Source: Lentibacter sp. XHP0401
Lineage (GTDB): Bacteria > Pseudomonadota > Alphaproteobacteria > Rhodobacterales > Rhodobacteraceae
Assembly (NCBI RefSeq): GCF_025751535.1
Contig: NZ_JAOWLC010000003.1
Coordinates: forward strand, 186,001-250,000
Direction of reading: 5' to 3'
Length of the DNA stretch: 64,000 bases
This document shows positions 26,638 through 35,585 of this stretch, piece by piece. The stretch's first letter is position 1. The number at the start of each line of letters is the position of its first letter. Below the pieces are notes generated by a model. It saw nothing but the letters and a program-made list of their open reading frames with translations. It ran no database searches and was not told the origin of the DNA. The position numbers and the translations under genes are program-made.

Positions 26638-26660
26638 GGGCCACACCGTCGGTATGGCCC
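26638..26660 (-). terminator. Intercistronic hairpin between dctP and dctQ genes
   Basis: On the minus strand a near-perfect stem (GGGCCATACCG with CGGTGTGGCCC) is followed by GTTTTAAAAC. It can act as an attenuator or RNA-stabilising structure, giving more of the abundant binding protein than of the permeases, as in many TRAP and ABC operons. Confidence 0.65.
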
Positions 26661-26673
26661 ATAGTGTTTTCGT

Positions 26674-27666
26674 TTAGTTGGTTGCCGCGGCAAAAGCATC
26701 AAGGATCACTTGTCCCTTGTCGCCCATCTTGGCTTTCCATTCGTCCAGTGCACCCGCACTTGCCTTGGCAAGCGCATCCATTAGAGCTGGATCAACTTCA
26801 CGGTTTACGTTGACCTTGAGCTCTGCCAGATCATTATAGGTGTTGCTCAGACGCTCTTCGAGCTTGGCCCAGATGAAGGTTGAAGTTTCGGAAGCAGCTT
26901 GCAGCACGGCTGCTTGCTCGTCTGCGGAAAGTGCGTCGAAGGCGTCTTTGTTCATGTGAACAACATTGGCCGGGATCACATAATCGACGGTGGTGTAATA
27001 GGGCAGGAAGTCGCCCAATTTGATGTTCGTGCCACCCTCCGCCGATGAAACAACGGCATCGATTGCGCCTGCGGAAAGCTGCGGAACGACATCGCCCCAA
27101 CTGATCTCAAGCGGGTTCGCGCCAGCGCTTTTGAACGTCTGCATCGAGGGTACATCCGCAACCCGGATTTTCAGGCCCTGAAGGTCTTCAGGCGATGTCA
27201 GAGGCTCTTTTGTCCAGATGCCAGATGGAGGCCAAGGTGTGCTGAAGAGATAGATCTGGTTTGCTGCCCCAAACGCGCGGTCATACTCGGGGCGCAGCAC
27301 GGCCTCGAGAGCGAGCGCCTTGCCCTTATCTGTTGCAAGGAAGGGCATCGACGGCAAACTGAACACAGGATCAATGCCGGCCAAACGGCCGATGAATGTA
27401 TCCGCGATCTCGATCGCGCCATCACCCGTGGCGTCAAAGTGGTCGGCAGATTTGAAGCCGAGCGAGCCGCCGGGGAAGTAGTTGATTTTCACCGAGTCGC
27501 TCGTCAGCTCTTCAACCTTTTCGATGAAAAACTTATCCGCAACAGCGGCGAATGTAGTGTCCTGATACTCATTGGCAAGGTTCAGCGTCGTTTGCGCAAA
27601 AACAGTCGTGGCGAAGCTTGTTGCGGTGACGGCGGCGGCCGCCGCCAGCGTTGTCAGTCGTGACAT
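26674..27666 (-). CDS. TRAP transporter substrate-binding protein (DctP type)
   Basis: Periplasmic solute receptor that delivers substrate to the DctQM permease. 330 residues; signal peptide MSRLTTLAAAAAVTATSFATTVFAQ (cleavage after about residue 24). DctP features: FFIEKVEELTSDSVKINYFPGGSLG, GAIEIADTF, EPLTSPEDLQGLKIRVADVP with the conserved substrate-binding arginine, and GAIDAVVSSAEG. AGGAG 7 nt before the ATG. Ten bp after the GAF gene. The ligand is unknown; most DctP proteins with this arginine bind carboxylates. Confidence 0.95.
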   Translation of the reverse strand: MSRLTTLAAAAAVTATSFATTVFAQTTLNLANEYQDTTFAAVADKFFIEKVEELTSDSVKINYFPGGSLGFKSADHFDATGDGAIEIADTFIGRLAGIDPVFSLPSMPFLATDKGKALALEAVLRPEYDRAFGAANQIYLFSTPWPPSGIWTKEPLTSPEDLQGLKIRVADVPSMQTFKSAGANPLEISWGDVVPQLSAGAIDAVVSSAEGGTNIKLGDFLPYYTTVDYVIPANVVHMNKDAFDALSADEQAAVLQAASETSTFIWAKLEERLSNTYNDLAELKVNVNREVDPALMDALAKASAGALDEWKAKMGDKGQVILDAFAAATN

Positions 27667-27676
27667 TGTGATACTC

Positions 27677-28183
27677 CTATTCTCTGTTGGCTTTCAGGTT
27701 TTGGTAGTGCTCGTAAGCAGCCAGGGCGCGGGGGTTCAGCACCTTGGCTATGGTGCTCACACGCTCGGGCGTGAAATGGCCCTCTTCGTGCAGCATGTTG
27801 ATTGTTGCCACCAATGTGCCGCTCATAAGGACGGGGTGGTTGACGATGGAACGACACCCCAAGCTTTCGATCAGAGCGTGGTCGGCGAAGTCCCTGGTGA
27901 TCTGCACTATGTCATTGGCGACATAGGTTTTGTGGTGGCGAATGACGGTGTCAAACCAGTTGTTCTCCCGCAAAGTGATCCAGCCAGAGGCAGGATAGCT
28001 GACAGGATCGCTGGTAAAGGCGCGGCGGCCTTTCATTTCGTCCTGCACAACATCCATCACGGTAAACAGGCGTGCGCCAATAGTTCGCTCGACTAGCCTT
28101 TGCAAGGCGTCATAGGCCTGTTCGGGCCGAACCGCTGTGGCAAGCGCCGCGTCAAATTCTGCTGTGGCGTCAGATTGGCTCAT
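27677..28183 (-). CDS. GAF-domain protein
   Basis: 168-residue cytosolic protein that is essentially one GAF-like domain (RLVERTIGARLFTVMDVVQDEM, then GCRSIVNHPVLMSGTLVATINMLHEEGHFTPERV). GAF domains bind small ligands or act as free-methionine-sulfoxide-reductase-like folds. No output domain is present. Start overlaps the stop of the M14-like hydrolase (ATGA), and dctP follows after 10 bp, so it is embedded between an enzyme and its probable transporter. A role as ligand sensor or accessory enzyme is inference. Confidence 0.8.
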   Translation of the reverse strand: MSQSDATAEFDAALATAVRPEQAYDALQRLVERTIGARLFTVMDVVQDEMKGRRAFTSDPVSYPASGWITLRENNWFDTVIRHHKTYVANDIVQITRDFADHALIESLGCRSIVNHPVLMSGTLVATINMLHEEGHFTPERVSTIAKVLNPRALAAYEHYQNLKANRE

Positions 28184-29223
28184 GCCTTTTTCACCTCAGC
28201 ATTCTGCTGCATTTCAGCAAGGGTTGCATGACAGCAGGCGACGGTTTGCCTGACGACATCATCAAGCCATTTAGGGTCATCCGCAAACAGGGCATCGCGC
28301 AGATCGGCCTTTATCCGGCGGCCCAGCGGCGTGTGAACATCGCCATGGTGACGCAGCCAGTTGTCAGCCCGCAAGGCAGTCAGAACACGGTCAAAAGTGT
28401 AGGTTCCGAACTCAAGGATGATCTTGATGGGAGGCAGAGGCGCTTCTGCGAGGTCGAGCACATCGCAGACAAGATTGCCGATCTTTTCCCATTCTGCACC
28501 GGCAATAGCAGGCCGGTCCATGCGCATCACCTCGCCAAAGCCGTAGGGCCCGACGCCTGTATGTATATCAACGATTGCCAACTGGCTGGCATCTTCGGAA
28601 TGCTCTTTGACAATTTTCGTGAGATTGCGAACGGTCCAGCTTTCTTCCAGCCCGCCAAAAAACAAACCGTCGGGGTGGCTGTGCTGGCCGCGCAGGACAT
28701 CTTGTATCAGGGTCTGATCGCCCTTTCTGGCGACGTAGTCGGCTATCGCTTGATCGGATGCAGCTTGGCTGCCCTCCCAATCAACCGGGCACAAGGCGGC
28801 ATGCAGCGAGTTGTATTCGGTGTTTTCCGGCAAAGTTGCGAAGCTCTTCGGCAAGTTGCGGTTGGGGTCGACATTGTTTTCATCAGTTCGTGTCAGTCGC
28901 GCGCAACCGACAGGGTTGACGGCGTGTACCAGCACAACGGCAGTGTCTTCTGGCAACTCTTTGGTAAAAATCTCGATCAGGGGCAGTTGCGCTCCCGAAC
29001 CGGCTGTCAGCTCTGTGCCGTGGACGCCCGATGTGACAAACAGCACTTTTGCGGCAGGTTTCGGTCCGATCCGAACCACATCCACTGCGGCCTCCGCCAA
29101 CAACGGATCTTGAACCGGGTGAACAAAGGTCTGGACGGGTAAGCCCGCCGCGTTGGCAGCACTCAGAAAGCGCTTACGCGCAATTTCATATGTCGCAGAA
29201 AAGTAGTTGATGGATTCGGACAT
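28180..29223 (-). CDS. DUF2817 / M14-like zinc amidohydrolase
   Basis: Predicted zinc carboxypeptidase or deacylase of the M14 superfamily. 347 residues from the ATG at 29223, with TAGGAG 6 nt upstream. Zinc-site motifs: SGVHGTELTAG (HxxE) near residue 65 and VDIHTGVGPYG with the third ligand near 210; VDPNRNLPKSF resembles the DxNR substrate motif. C-terminal IILEFGTYTFDRVL could hold the catalytic glutamate. First gene of an operon with the GAF protein and the TRAP transporter, divergent from a LysR gene. It likely hydrolyses an imported N-acyl or peptide-like compound. Confidence 0.85.
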   Translation of the reverse strand: MSESINYFSATYEIARKRFLSAANAAGLPVQTFVHPVQDPLLAEAAVDVVRIGPKPAAKVLFVTSGVHGTELTAGSGAQLPLIEIFTKELPEDTAVVLVHAVNPVGCARLTRTDENNVDPNRNLPKSFATLPENTEYNSLHAALCPVDWEGSQAASDQAIADYVARKGDQTLIQDVLRGQHSHPDGLFFGGLEESWTVRNLTKIVKEHSEDASQLAIVDIHTGVGPYGFGEVMRMDRPAIAGAEWEKIGNLVCDVLDLAEAPLPPIKIILEFGTYTFDRVLTALRADNWLRHHGDVHTPLGRRIKADLRDALFADDPKWLDDVVRQTVACCHATLAEMQQNAEVKKA

Positions 29224-29316
29224 GGCAGCTCCTACATTCCAACAAGGTAGAGAAATCGGGGGCATATCATCAAACTATTTTATTTAATATGATATGCATA
29301 AATGTTATGAAGGCGC
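29224..29316. promoter_or_regulatory. Divergent promoter region hydrolase-TRAP operon / LysR
   Basis: 93-bp gap with an AT-rich core and two ATGATATG-type elements around 29264-29300 (TATCATCAAACTATTTT and AATATGATATGCAT). The near-palindromic ATATCAT/ATGATAT pair is a candidate LysR operator. Confidence 0.45.
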
Positions 29317-30222
29317 ATGAAATTCCGCCAACTTGAAGCTTTTAGCCACATCATGATCACCGGCTCAATGGTGAGCGCCGCCGCTGAGATGAACGTCAGC
29401 CAGCCTGCGGTAAGCCGTTTGATCTCTGACCTTGAGGCCCACCTCAAATTCAGCCTCTTCGAGCGCAAGCAAGGCGCGCTAATTCCGACCCCTGAAGGAA
29501 CCCGCTTTTTCGAAAGCGTCGAGGAAAACTTCCTTGGCCTTGGTCGGCTGGAAAAAGTTGCCGAGAACATTCGCGGCGATACGGGGCAAGTGCTGCGCGT
29601 GGCGGCGACCCACTCGCTCGCAGCCACCCTACTGCCGCCTGTGCTGGAAAAATTTCATCAACGGTTTCCAAAGACCAAAGTTGTGATCCACTCTCACCGC
29701 TTGTCACAGCTCATCGTCCGATTGCAAAACTCCTCTGTCGATATTGCGATTGCTGCGCAACTGCCAAACTTGCGCGGAACAGAGCGAATTCTGCTTGGCA
29801 ACGTTCGGCAGGTTTGCGCCCTGCCTGTCGGTCACCGGCTCGCGGCGCTGAAAACGATCTGCGCCAGCGATCTGGCGGGCGAAACGATATTGGGGATCAT
29901 GCCTGATGGCCCTGCGCGGTGGAGCGAAGTTTTTTCACAACTGAAATCGGAAGGTGTTGCGTTCAAGGACAACTATGAAGTCGACACCGCCCATACCGCC
30001 TATTCGATCATCGCGCGCGGTTTGGCCGTCGGCATTATCGAGCCGTTTGGCGCACGGATGTGGGTCCAGTCCGAAAAGGTGGTCTGGCGCCCCTATGTCC
30101 CGCATATCGAGATGCAATATCATTACTCTGTCATGAAGCGGCGCCAGTATCGGTCTGATCAGGCGAAGTTCCTTGAATACCTCAAGGCATATTGCGGCGC
30201 TGCACCCGAGTTCGACAACTAA
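29317..30222 (+). CDS. LysR family transcriptional regulator
   Basis: 301 residues. The N-terminal HTH reads MKFRQLEAFSHIMITGSMVSAAAEMNVSQPAVSRLISDLEAHLKFSLFER. The effector domain begins near 92 with QVLRVAATHSLAATLLPPVL and includes VDIAIAAQLPN. It most resembles LysR regulators of opine, octopine or amino-acid catabolism (NocR/OccR-like in overall pattern), a weak guess. Divergent from and probably controls the DUF2817-GAF-TRAP operon. Confidence 0.93.
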   Translation: MKFRQLEAFSHIMITGSMVSAAAEMNVSQPAVSRLISDLEAHLKFSLFERKQGALIPTPEGTRFFESVEENFLGLGRLEKVAENIRGDTGQVLRVAATHSLAATLLPPVLEKFHQRFPKTKVVIHSHRLSQLIVRLQNSSVDIAIAAQLPNLRGTERILLGNVRQVCALPVGHRLAALKTICASDLAGETILGIMPDGPARWSEVFSQLKSEGVAFKDNYEVDTAHTAYSIIARGLAVGIIEPFGARMWVQSEKVVWRPYVPHIEMQYHYSVMKRRQYRSDQAKFLEYLKAYCGAAPEFDN

Positions 30223-30336
30223 CAGCGCCTTTGACGCTTGCGCATTCCCAGATGATAACTTCTGCAGAATTTCCGGTCATGATTGCACGGATACACGGAA
30301 CAACCTTCCACACATTTATTTAAACATTGCCAGTGA

Positions 30337-33300
30337 TCAGAACTGCATTTCATAGCCCAAGCTCAACCCAAAGCTTTCAAAGCCATTGGCGCCGATGCCG
30401 TCGTAGAAGGTCGCGGCGTTGAATTTTCGGGTGGAGGACAACACGCGGTTTATACCCAACTCGACCCGCATGCGGCCGCCTTCGTAGTCTGGTGAAATCG
30501 TCGAGGCGTATCCGCTGCCGCCGGTCTGCGACCAGATTCCGGACATACCGCCCAAAAGCTCGAGCTCACCCGAGCTCACAGGGATTTCATGTTTGAAATC
30601 AAGACCAACTTCGATCTGTCCAAGGTTGATGCCTTGTCCCGGGATCGTGTTGCCCAGACTGTCAACATAGCTGTGCTGGTCGTCTGTGACATATGAGGCA
30701 TCTAAGAACGGATACAGGGTCGTGGCGGTCCCATATGTATACTCTCCCGTCACCTTGAATTGCACCAGAACGCGCGTGGTTTCGAAGTTGTCTTCGTATG
30801 TTCCAAAGGGAGAGATCGTGTTGTTGGTCTCGCCGTATAAAAGCCGACCTTCGAAATAGACCGGTTGCTCGGCGCTCTTGGCGACGAAGTAGGGGCCGAC
30901 CATCCAGCCTGTACCGCTGACCGAAGCCACACCGGTGTCTTCTGTCAGGTGGTCAAGCTGCACCATCGCACCGATCAACAGGTTTTCGCCCACTTTCCGG
31001 TGGCTGCCCAACGCGCCAAACATATACCCGCTTTTGCTGGTTGTGTTTGATGACCATGATCCCTGCGCCTGCATCCAGACCGGATAGTCTGGATTACTGG
31101 CAAAGTTGAACTGGCTTTGGCCGCGTGTGACATTCACACCAAACCCGCCTCGTGCCTGTCCTGACATGAAGCCTGACAGGCCGGGCTGGCTGCGGATAAG
31201 TTGGTTGGCACGGGTCTGCGTAAATGACGCGATCAACTCTTGCGTCTGCTCTACTGTAACATCGGCAATGCTGACGGAATTAGATGCAAGGTTCCCGTTG
31301 TTACTGCCATCGACAGCCGCATCTGCTGGGACAACCAGAGTGACGGCTCCGCTGCCTGATACTGTGAGGCTTGCTTGATAGACTGCGCCACTGCCTGTCA
31401 GGCTGCTGACGGTTGCGTTTGATGCCAGGATGTCCGAGCTGTCAAAGCCTGTGACATTTTCCGAGAAGGTGATGGTAACAGTGAAGGTAGACTGAGCGTT
31501 TACCGTGGCCGGGGCGTTCGTAATGCTGACAGTTGGCGGCGTGCCGTCGAAGACCGCTGTCACCTCGTCCGAGGCCGTATTGCCATTGCCCGCCGCGTCG
31601 GTAAAGCGGTTCGCCGCGACTGACAGGGCGACGGGGCCATCGGCCGCGGGTGTCAGGATTGCGGTATAGCCTGTGCCTGACCCCGTAAGCGTCGCTGTTG
31701 CATTGGTCAGGGTGAGATCGCTGTCATCGAAGTCTGTGCTTGCCTCTGACAGGGTGATTTCAGCCGTGTAGGTTCCTGCGGTCGGCCCCGACAACGCGCC
31801 GATCACGATCGTGGGTGGTGTGCCGTCATAGGACGTCGCAACTTCGTTCGAGGCCGTATTCTCGTTGCCCGCCGCGTCAGTGAAGGTGCCCGCCGCGATT
31901 GACAGGGTGACGGGGCCATCGGCCGTGGGTGTCAGGGTTGCGGTATAGCTTGCACCCGATCCTGTGAGCGTCGCGGTGGCGTTGGTCAGGGTCAGATCAC
32001 CGTCATCGAAGTCTGTGCTCGCCTCTGACAGGGTGATTTCAGCTGTGTAGGTGCCTGCGGTCGGCCCGGCAAAGGCCGCAATGCTCACTGTCGGGGCATC
32101 ATAGTCCGGGAACAAATCAACGGTTGCGGCAGTCGACTCATTGCCCAAGCTGTCTTCTGCGGTGACCGAAACGGTGCCTCCGACCATATCTGCGGTCGAG
32201 GTGACAGAGAAACTGCCGCCTGTCGCCGTGACGGTTTGCACGCTTGCGTCGGGAAATGTGATAGTAACCCTCGCGTCCACCTCAGTTGTCCCCACAATCG
32301 TCATCGACCGGTTCGGGTTGATCGTTGCTGCTGTCAGGGTAGGTGCAGCCGGCCCCGTACCTGGCGTAATGGTCAACGTGAACTCACTCTCGAGGGCTGG
32401 GTTACCTGCCGAATCCGTTGCATTGATCTTGATAAGGTTTGCCCCTACCGGGAAAGCATAAGGACTGGTAATCACAGTGCCGCCCAACGAAAATATTGGG
32501 CTGATTCCGGTGTCGACATTGTCATCAACGATTGTGTTGAACCCGACCAAACGTGTCCCTCCGGGACCAGCCTCAAGAGAGAGGTTACCAATGGGTCGTA
32601 TCACTGGTGGCGTGCCGTCATAGGACATCGTAACTTCATTCGAGGCCGTATTGCCATTGCCCGCCGCGTCGGTAAAGCGGCCCGCCGCGACTGACAGGGC
32701 GACGAGGCCATCGGCCGTGGGTGTCAGGGTTGCGGTATAGCTTGTGCCCGACCCCGTGAGCGTCGCTGTTGCGTTGGTCAGGGTCAGATCGCTGTCATCG
32801 AAGTCTGTGCTTGCCTCGGACAGGGTGATGACAGCCGTGTATACACCCGCCACAGGGCCGCTTAACGGGGCAATGGTGATCGTGGGCGGAACAGCCGTTA
32901 CATTCAGAGTGGCGCTTGCCGTGCCGGAGTTGCCAAGACCGGACGTCAAATTGCTTGTAACATTGAGGTAAGTTCCCCCGGCTACGGATGTCACATCCGC
33001 TGAAACTGTGCAGCTTGCACCTCCAGAAACGGTGCCACCTGAGTAACTGATTGTGCCCGACCCCTGAGAGGCGCTGAGCGTTCCACCTGTACAGGTCGTT
33101 GAAGCGTTCGCCGGCGTCGCGACGATAACACCAACGGGCAGGTTGTTGATAAAGTTCAACCCTGTCGCTGCATTGGAGCTGGTCGTATTGTCAATTGTGA
33201 AGCGCAGCGTCGAGACGTTACCCTCGTCAATTGTGCCTGGCGCGAAAGCAGTAGAAAAAGCAGGAGGTGTGTCGGTAATAACGATGTTCGTACAATCATT

Positions 33301-33786
33301 GTCCAATGCAGCAGCATCGAAAGAGCCTGAACCGAGTTCACGACCATTCGCAGAATAAGTTGCGCCGATTGACTGGTCGGGAGCACTGGTATCCACGTCA
33401 TAAACGTAAAAAGTGAAATTCCCGAGCGCAGTTGGCTGATTTTGGACGGTACCGAAAAAGTCATTCGCCAGAAAGCTATTTGCAGGGGCGTTAAACGTCG
33501 CACTACCGAGGATCACACCGGCTGAGTCGGTCAGGTAGAACGCTATCCAGTCAATGGGGTCTCCACCAGCATCCGTCTCATCTGTAGAACCCGTTGGACC
33601 TAGAGCGTTTGCAAGAAAAGTGGTCGAGGCCCCACCAGCGCCGCAGTTTCCGTCCGACTGAAGCCGGAAGTCTGAAACAGTTACGCTTTGCGCATGGCCG
33701 ACGCTGACGCCCGCAAAAACCCAGAACATGGACATTACAAAACCAAGAAAAAGCCGTAACCGAATGAGTTTAATGAAAGTGACCAT
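30337..33786 (-). CDS. Large Ig-like-repeat outer-membrane protein with C-terminal beta-barrel
   Basis: Putative autotransporter-type adhesin. 1149 residues from the ATG at 33786, whose product starts with a signal peptide (MVTFIKLIRLRLFLGFVMSM...GHAQ). A longer start at 33927 adds 47 residues with a second signal-like segment (MVFRTVTLGRLALVFPAILP...SPAAA). Domains in order: an N-terminal beta-rich region; a DUF11-like domain (TFTID-type, about 190-310); an Ig-like repeat; a HYR-like domain (NLSLEAGPGGTRLVGFNTIVDDNV); a Big-type domain; then three further Ig-like repeats. Then about 280 residues of amphipathic strands ending in SLGYEMQF, with the terminal phenylalanine of outer-membrane barrels. 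The ligand is unknown. Confidence 0.85.
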   Translation of the reverse strand: MVTFIKLIRLRLFLGFVMSMFWVFAGVSVGHAQSVTVSDFRLQSDGNCGAGGASTTFLANALGPTGSTDETDAGGDPIDWIAFYLTDSAGVILGSATFNAPANSFLANDFFGTVQNQPTALGNFTFYVYDVDTSAPDQSIGATYSANGRELGSGSFDAAALDNDCTNIVITDTPPAFSTAFAPGTIDEGNVSTLRFTIDNTTSSNAATGLNFINNLPVGVIVATPANASTTCTGGTLSASQGSGTISYSGGTVSGGASCTVSADVTSVAGGTYLNVTSNLTSGLGNSGTASATLNVTAVPPTITIAPLSGPVAGVYTAVITLSEASTDFDDSDLTLTNATATLTGSGTSYTATLTPTADGLVALSVAAGRFTDAAGNGNTASNEVTMSYDGTPPVIRPIGNLSLEAGPGGTRLVGFNTIVDDNVDTGISPIFSLGGTVITSPYAFPVGANLIKINATDSAGNPALESEFTLTITPGTGPAAPTLTAATINPNRSMTIVGTTEVDARVTITFPDASVQTVTATGGSFSVTSTADMVGGTVSVTAEDSLGNESTAATVDLFPDYDAPTVSIAAFAGPTAGTYTAEITLSEASTDFDDGDLTLTNATATLTGSGASYTATLTPTADGPVTLSIAAGTFTDAAGNENTASNEVATSYDGTPPTIVIGALSGPTAGTYTAEITLSEASTDFDDSDLTLTNATATLTGSGTGYTAILTPAADGPVALSVAANRFTDAAGNGNTASDEVTAVFDGTPPTVSITNAPATVNAQSTFTVTITFSENVTGFDSSDILASNATVSSLTGSGAVYQASLTVSGSGAVTLVVPADAAVDGSNNGNLASNSVSIADVTVEQTQELIASFTQTRANQLIRSQPGLSGFMSGQARGGFGVNVTRGQSQFNFASNPDYPVWMQAQGSWSSNTTSKSGYMFGALGSHRKVGENLLIGAMVQLDHLTEDTGVASVSGTGWMVGPYFVAKSAEQPVYFEGRLLYGETNNTISPFGTYEDNFETTRVLVQFKVTGEYTYGTATTLYPFLDASYVTDDQHSYVDSLGNTIPGQGINLGQIEVGLDFKHEIPVSSGELELLGGMSGIWSQTGGSGYASTISPDYEGGRMRVELGINRVLSSTRKFNAATFYDGIGANGFESFGLSLGYEMQF
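31266..32890 (-). repeat. Tandem Ig-like repeats inside the outer-membrane protein gene
   Basis: Four copies of a ~92-codon Ig-like unit: about 32614-32890, 31817-32100, 31542-31816 and, divergent, 31266-31541. The first three share YTAxITLSEASTDFDD and LTLTNATATLTGSG nearly unchanged. A 40-bp stretch is identical between 31570-31609 and 32641-32680, which indicates recent duplication or gene conversion. Between copy one and two lie a HYR-like and a Big-like domain. Confidence 0.85.
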
Positions 33787-34541
33787 GACATTCTCTTGGA
33801 AAAATATATTTTTTTGCCGAAATTCATAATCCTCTGAATCAATCATTGCTGCGGCGGGTGACGAAAGGGGCAGAATTGCAGGAAAGACAAGGGCGAGACG
33901 CCCAAGAGTAACAGTGCGAAAGACCATATTGATTTCTTCTCTCTTCAGACAACATTACGAAATGAGGCACTCCACAAAGGACGCCACAGGGTTCGACCGT
34001 GTTGCTCGGACCCAAACACCTCGAGATATGTGTTGAGCATTTTAGTGTCGCCGATCTTATCGACACAGGTCTTCAAGCCCGCCCTAAAAACCCGACGCGC
34101 CGCGTGAGGTCAATAGCTTTTTCCCGCCATAGTTCGAATGTTGCTGGCGTGGCTCATTTGAACGTTTGAACGCCGCTCTGTGATATGAACATTCCCTTTA
34201 GACGAGTGCCTCGCGGCATTCCGCATGTTCGAAAGGATTTCGGCAAGGTGAGCTCAGTCTCAACCTTCGCTGAAGCTGCGTCTGGGGGGAAACATTAACC
34301 AACCTGAACGGTTGCTTCCTCCCAACTGGGCGAGAGCGTTTTCACTAGTCCGGAACGACCGCTCACTGCCCATAGTTTCGCAGCGATGGCTTGCTAGATT
34401 GCAGCGTTTACAGTGATCCCTTAACGCGAAGGTTCCTTCGCAACAGCAAACACCGCTAGGTGGCCGTGGCTTTGGGGGCAGAAGAAATTGACTTTGTCGC
34501 CAAACCTGCGACAGCTTTCGGCTGAGCAGGGAAGGCGAAGT
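33787..34541. other. 755-bp gene-poor stretch between the Ig-repeat gene and the hydrolase gene
   Basis: Divergent promoters must lie here. The 141 bp next to the Ig-repeat gene are an in-frame open extension of it. The rest shows no convincing gene. The part from about 34240 to 34470 contains short inverted elements and GCGAAGGTTCCTTCGC (34430-34445), a 7-bp perfect stem, and has the look of decayed or repeat-derived intergenic DNA. Confidence 0.4.
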
Positions 34542-35585
34542 ATGACCAAGCGGCAGAGTTTTGAGATTGCGGGGGAGCGTGTCGGCGCGGGAGAGCGGCG
34601 GACGGTGAATATTCCTGTCAGCACCTTGTCGGACCACACGCCTGTGACGCTTTCGGCGCATGTGTTGCATGGCAAGAAGGACGGACCGACGATTTTTATT
34701 TCCGCGGGCATCCATGGTGACGAGGTGATCGGGGTTGAGATTGTCCGTCGGCTTTTGCGCGCGAAGAACCTCAAGGCGCTACATGGCACGCTAATTGTTG
34801 TGCCGATTGTGAACACTTTCGGCTTTCTCAATCACTCGCGTTACTTGCCTGACAGGCGTGACTTGAACCGCTGTTTTCCCGGCTCGCCGCATGGCTCGCT
34901 GGCCTCGCGGCTGGCGGATATTTTTATGACCGAAATTGTCGCGCGTTGCTCGCTCGGGATTGATTTGCACTCCGCTGCCATTCACCGTGTGAACCTGCCG
35001 CAAGTGCGGGTTTCGGCGAAGAACCGTGAAACGATGCGGTTGGCGCAGGTGTTTGGTGCGCCTGTGATTTTGACGAGCGGGTTGCGCGACGGGAGCCTGA
35101 GGCAAGAGGCGAAGAAAAAGGGTGTCGACGTGCTGCTTTACGAGGCGGGCGAAGGGATGCGCTTTGACGAGATGTCTGTGCGCGCGGGGCTTGCGGGAAT
35201 ATTGCGGGTGTTGAGCGAGGTTGGTTTGCTATCAACTGCGGGGATTGCCAAGCCGAAGGCGCGTTCTCTTTTATGCTCGGACAGTCACTGGCTGCGGGCG
35301 CCTGCGGGGGGCCTTTTGCGCAGCTTCAAAAGTGAGGGCGATGTGGTGCAGGAGGGTGATATTGTCGCCGCGATTGCCGACCCGTTCGGGGAACGAGAAA
35401 TTGAGGTTGCCACAAAATACAGCGGGATCATTGTTGGCCGCGCTGTCATGCCTGTTGTGCATGAGGGCGATGCGCTGTTTCACATTGCTGCGGTGAAATC
35501 GGCAGATGTAGCCGAGGCGGCGATGGATGATTTGACAACGCAACTTGAGGAAGCTGCGCTTTTTGACGAGGATGAGATTATCTAA
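34542..35585 (+). CDS. Succinylglutamate desuccinylase/aspartoacylase family (M14) hydrolase
   Basis: Predicted zinc-dependent deacylase. 347 residues from the ATG at 34542 with GAAGG upstream. Zinc motif SAGIHGDEVIGVEIVRRLL (His58, Glu61), DRRDLNRCFPG (DxNR), and IDLHSAAIHR with the third ligand. The C-terminal third (about 245-330) is the beta-rich domain of AstE-like proteins (GDVVQEGDIVAAIADPFG). These stand-alone members are often annotated as aspartoacylase-like; the acyl amino acid substrate is unknown. Unrelated in sequence detail to the DUF2817 gene 5 kb away but of the same superfamily. Confidence 0.9.
   Translation: MTKRQSFEIAGERVGAGERRTVNIPVSTLSDHTPVTLSAHVLHGKKDGPTIFISAGIHGDEVIGVEIVRRLLRAKNLKALHGTLIVVPIVNTFGFLNHSRYLPDRRDLNRCFPGSPHGSLASRLADIFMTEIVARCSLGIDLHSAAIHRVNLPQVRVSAKNRETMRLAQVFGAPVILTSGLRDGSLRQEAKKKGVDVLLYEAGEGMRFDEMSVRAGLAGILRVLSEVGLLSTAGIAKPKARSLLCSDSHWLRAPAGGLLRSFKSEGDVVQEGDIVAAIADPFGEREIEVATKYSGIIVGRAVMPVVHEGDALFHIAAVKSADVAEAAMDDLTTQLEEAALFDEDEII

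Noticed and set aside
31266-32890. CRISPR array
   Set aside because: The repeats are long in-frame protein modules about 275 bp each, not short repeats with spacers.
33839-34066. A 75-codon minus-strand frame upstream of the Ig-repeat gene
   Set aside because: Overlaps the alternative start of that gene in another frame and shows no protein-like pattern.
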